A DNA stretch of 64,000 nucleotides, taken from assembly GCF_028435365.1 (NCBI RefSeq), contig NZ_JAGTJJ010000055.1, forward strand, positions 1 through 64,000, read 5' to 3'. The DNA is from Polyangium jinanense (GTDB taxonomy: Bacteria > Myxococcota > Polyangia > Polyangiales > Polyangiaceae). The notes beneath the pieces were generated by a model. The model did not search any database. It worked only from the letters and a program-made list of their open reading frames with translations, and was not told the DNA's origin. Below, piece by piece: positions 61,605-64,000 of this stretch. A program made the position numbers and the translations under genes. How positions within the stretch are numbered: the stretch's first letter is position 1; every line of letters starts with the position of its first letter.

Positions 61605-63482
61605 ATGACCTCGGGTAGTCTCGACGGCATGTCGAAGTCCACGCCGCCGGACGGGCCTTCCCCTTCCGCCATCGACGACGCCGTCACGGTACCGCGCGCA
61701 GAGCGGGCGGCGGCCGCGAGCGGCGAGCCGAGCGCCATGCTGATCTCGTCCTCGGCGCTTGAAGAGCGCGGGCAAGGCTCGCTCCTCCAGGACGAGCTCG
61801 CGTCGCTCGTGGGAAAGCTCATCTCGGATCGCTACGTCGTGCACGAGCTCATCGGGCACGGCGGCATGGGGGCGGTCTACCGCGGCGAGCAGGTGCACCT
61901 GCGCAAGCGTGTGGCCATCAAGGTCCTCCGGCCGGACATGGCGCGGATGATCGAGCTCTCGGTCCGGTTCGAGCGCGAGGCCATCGCGGGCGCGCACGTG
62001 AGCCATCCGAACGTCGTCGCGGCCACCGATTTCGGCAAGCTCGACGACGGCTCGCAGTTCTTGATCCTGGAGTACGTCGAGGGCACGCCGCTGAAGGACC
62101 TCATCGAACAGGGCCCGATGCCCCTCGATCGGGCCCTCGCCATCAGCCGGCAGATCACAATGGCCCTCGGGGCGGTGCACGAGAAGAGCATCGTGCATCG
62201 CGACGTGAAGCCCCAGAACATCCTCGTCGACGCAAAAGGCACGGTCAAACTGCTCGATTTTGGCCTCGCCAAGGTGCGCGTCGAGCTGCTCTCGGATCAG
62301 GGTCGGAATGCGAAGCCGAGCCCGGCGCTGACGGGCGTGGGCATGGTCATGGGGACGTTCGCGTACATGGCGCCCGAGGCGGCGCGTGGCATGGAAGGCG
62401 TCGACGCCCGCTCGGATCTGTATGCGCTCGGCGTCGTGATGTACGAGATGCTCACGGGCAAACGCCCGTTCGAGGAGAGTGATCCGGGGCTTCACCTGAA
62501 GAAGATCCGCAGCGAGGATCCGCCGTCGATGCGGCAGCGCGCGCCGGAGATCACGGTGCCGACGCGGATCGAGGCGGTCGTGCTGCGGCTCCTCGCGCGG
62601 GAGCCGGATCGGCGGTTCGCCTCGGCGAACGAGGTGCTCGCGGCGCTCGACGAGGCGGCCGCGGCGCCCGAGAAGGAGCTGGAAAAAGCCCCCGAAATGG
62701 CGCCCGAGGCCGCGCCCACGAAGGCCGCTTCCGCCGGGCCGAAGCGCCTCGACAAACGCGCGCTCATCTTGGTTGCCGGGGGCCTCTCGGCGCTCGCGGT
62801 GCTGCTCCTCGTCGTGGTTCTCCTCCGCGGAGGATCCGAATCCCAGGAAACCTCGGCTCCCACGGCGAGCGCGGCGCCCGCGCCGAGCCCGACGACGGCC
62901 CCCGAGAGCGCGCCGACCGATATCGACGGCGCGGACGCGACGGAATGGGCCGAGCGGCTCCGACGGGCGGCGTCTCGCAAAGAATGGCGGCCGGGGGCCA
63001 AGGCGTTCCTCGCGCTCGCCAAGCTCGATCCGGCGCGGCTCACCGGCTCCGAGCTTCGCGGCGACGTGGCCACGGTCGTCGCGGGGATCGGCTTCGAGAC
63101 GAGCTTCACCGAGTCGGATCAGGTCTTCGACGCGCTCGAAAACGAGCTCGGCAGCGGCGGCCTCGATGTCCTCTTCCACGTCGTGCGGACCCGCGGCGGC
63201 TCGAAGGCGAGCCGCAGGGCCCAGGACATCCTCGGAAAGCCCGGCATCCTGGACCGCGCCACACCCGCGCTGCGTGTCGCGTACGAGCTCCGCAAGTCTG
63301 CTTGTCCCGACAAGCGCGCGCTCTTTTCGCGCGCGGCCGAGGAGGGCGACGGGCGCGCCCTCGAGGAGCTCTTGATCGTGAAGGACGTTCCCTGCTCGGC
63401 CAAGCGGGATCCGTGTTGTTATCGGGAGGACGCGGAGCTGAAAGACGCGATCAGCAAGCTCCGGGCAAAACTCGGGGGCTGA
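61605..63482 (+). CDS. Membrane Ser/Thr protein kinase with extracytoplasmic helical domain
   Basis: A 625-residue kinase. The catalytic domain spans about 75-345: LIGHGGMGAVYRGEQ, VAIKVLRPDMAR, IVHRDVKPQNILVD, LLDFGLAKVR and GTFAYMAPEAAR, with catalytic residues intact. An acidic Ala/Glu/Lys linker is followed by a single membrane helix (LILVAGGLSALAVLLLVVVL) near residue 390 and about 215 residues outside, whose second half is helical (FDALENELGSGGLDVLFHVV) with three Cys near the end (RDPCCYRE and KSACPDK). Start may be 61605 or the next ATG at 61629. A redoxin gene is just upstream, so a redox input through these Cys is possible. Confidence 0.93.
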   Translation: MTSGSLDGMSKSTPPDGPSPSAIDDAVTVPRAERAAAASGEPSAMLISSSALEERGQGSLLQDELASLVGKLISDRYVVHELIGHGGMGAVYRGEQVHLRKRVAIKVLRPDMARMIELSVRFEREAIAGAHVSHPNVVAATDFGKLDDGSQFLILEYVEGTPLKDLIEQGPMPLDRALAISRQITMALGAVHEKSIVHRDVKPQNILVDAKGTVKLLDFGLAKVRVELLSDQGRNAKPSPALTGVGMVMGTFAYMAPEAARGMEGVDARSDLYALGVVMYEMLTGKRPFEESDPGLHLKKIRSEDPPSMRQRAPEITVPTRIEAVVLRLLAREPDRRFASANEVLAALDEAAAAPEKELEKAPEMAPEAAPTKAASAGPKRLDKRALILVAGGLSALAVLLLVVVLLRGGSESQETSAPTASAAPAPSPTTAPESAPTDIDGADATEWAERLRRAASRKEWRPGAKAFLALAKLDPARLTGSELRGDVATVVAGIGFETSFTESDQVFDALENELGSGGLDVLFHVVRTRGGSKASRRAQDILGKPGILDRATPALRVAYELRKSACPDKRALFSRAAEEGDGRALEELLIVKDVPCSAKRDPCCYREDAELKDAISKLRAKLGG

Positions 63483-63492
63483 TCTCCACGGC

Positions 63493-64000
63493 TCAGGCGG
63501 TCTCGATGCGCGACACGAGCTCGAGCCCGAGCTCGCCCACGGCGAGCTCGCGCATCCGGAACTTTTGCACCTTCCCCGTCACCGTCATGGGGAACTCGTC
63601 CACGATCTTCCAGTAACGCGGAATCTTGAAGGTCGCGATTTTGCCTTTGCAAAATTCGACGAGCTCGGCCTCCGCCACCGCCTCGCCCGGCTTCGGCCGG
63701 ACCCAGGCCATGATCTCCTCGCCGTATTTCGCGCTCGGCACGCCGATCACCTGCGCCTCGCTGACGCGCGGATGCAGGTGCAAGAACTCCTCGATCTCGC
63801 GCGGATACACGTTCTCGCCGCCGCGAATGATCATGTCCTTGATGCGGCCGACGATGTTCACGTATCCATCCGCGTCGATCGTCGCGAGGTCGCCGGTATG
63901 CATCCATCGGCCCGCGTCGATCGATGTGCGCGTGGCCTCCTCGTCGCCCCAGTAGCCGAGCATCACGCTGTAGCCGCGCGTGCAGAGCTCGCCGGCGACG
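63493..64000 (-). CDS. AMP-binding acyl-CoA synthetase, 5' end outside window
   Basis: Only the C-terminal 165 or so residues are in view, reading from beyond the right edge. [15 protein letters not shown] is the A7-like region, [20 protein letters not shown] holds the ATP-binding Asp, [20 protein letters not shown] the A8 hinge, and [20 protein letters not shown] carries the catalytic C-terminal Lys (VTGKVQK). It should activate a fatty or aromatic acid to acyl-CoA via an acyl-adenylate. It would feed the acyl-CoA dehydrogenases elsewhere. Its stop lies 10 bases after the kinase stop, convergent. Confidence 0.92.
   Translation of the reverse strand, partial: VAGELCTRGYSVMLGYWGDEEATRTSIDAGRWMHTGDLATIDADGYVNIVGRIKDMIIRGGENVYPREIEEFLHLHPRVSEAQVIGVPSAKYGEEIMAWVRPKPGEAVAEAELVEFCKGKIATFKIPRYWKIVDEFPMTVTGKVQKFRMRELAVGELGLELVSRIETA

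Noticed and set aside
60903..63179. A 758-codon frame opposite the redoxin and kinase genes
   Set aside because: It crosses two real genes in antisense and has no domain.

Overview
The window reads as chromosome of a large-genome, high-GC deltaproteobacterial predator or scavenger, most likely a myxobacterium of the Polyangium/Sorangium type. The reasons are extreme GC at third codon positions, four Hanks-type Ser/Thr kinases in 64 kb, a sigma-54 activator with an FHA domain, many Gly-rich lipoproteins, MopE-like and TSP3/OmpA surface proteins, several acyl-CoA dehydrogenases, and a myxobacterial-style retron. No rRNA genes or CRISPR arrays were seen; there is one tRNA gene.

Region 1 (1-5887) is one end of an integrated element that abuts the 3' end of a tRNA-Thr(CGU) gene (5888-5959, minus). 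It carries a truncated Ala/Pro-rich protein, a small HExxH protein, a coiled-coil protein, a lower-GC orphan, a mosaic A/B repeat array, two overlapping ECF-like sigma factors, and a scar in which the C-terminal end of a tyrosine recombinase is fused to a decapitated antisense gene. The other end of the element lies left of the window.

Region 2 (6093-19551) is core or accessory chromosome: TauE permease with a divergent LysR regulator, an FHA-sigma54 activator, an adenylate cyclase coupled to an OmpA/TSP3 protein, then a divergent run of LysM-FecR-barrel protein, kinase with a receiver-like tail, Gly-rich exported protein, fused membrane spermidine synthase and a small membrane protein. Region 3 (19552-32825) begins with a 43-bp tandem array and a nested-palindrome element, then acyl-CoA dehydrogenases, a radical SAM protein, a histidine kinase, a Ser/Thr kinase, PEGA-type and lipoprotein genes, a 54-residue membrane peptide, a MopE-like protein and an L,D-transpeptidase.

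Region 4 (32826-39074) is the most interesting part: a complete retron. A HEAT-repeat gene and a SWIM zinc-finger gene overlap by 4 bp and are followed by an msr-msd type ncRNA (a1/a2 inverted repeats around a 72-nt hairpin) and a retron reverse transcriptase with NAxxH, YADD and VTG motifs. A second copy of the nested-palindrome repeat lies directly after the RT.

Region 5 (39252-64000) holds a pectin-acetylesterase-like lipoprotein, LOG-family and UbiB/ABC1 proteins, a primary-type sigma factor, two small STAS/SpoIIAA-like proteins, an SDR and Baeyer-Villiger monooxygenase pair with a divergent TetR and two likely operators, a large inverted repeat, a 1280-residue kinase-cyclase-like-ATPase-TPR protein, a flippase-like membrane protein, a zinc alcohol dehydrogenase, an MscS channel, a redoxin lipoprotein, another kinase and, cut by the window end, an acyl-CoA synthetase. 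Coordinates of starts were adjusted by hand where ribosome binding sites, signal peptides or stop-start overlaps pointed to a shorter gene.
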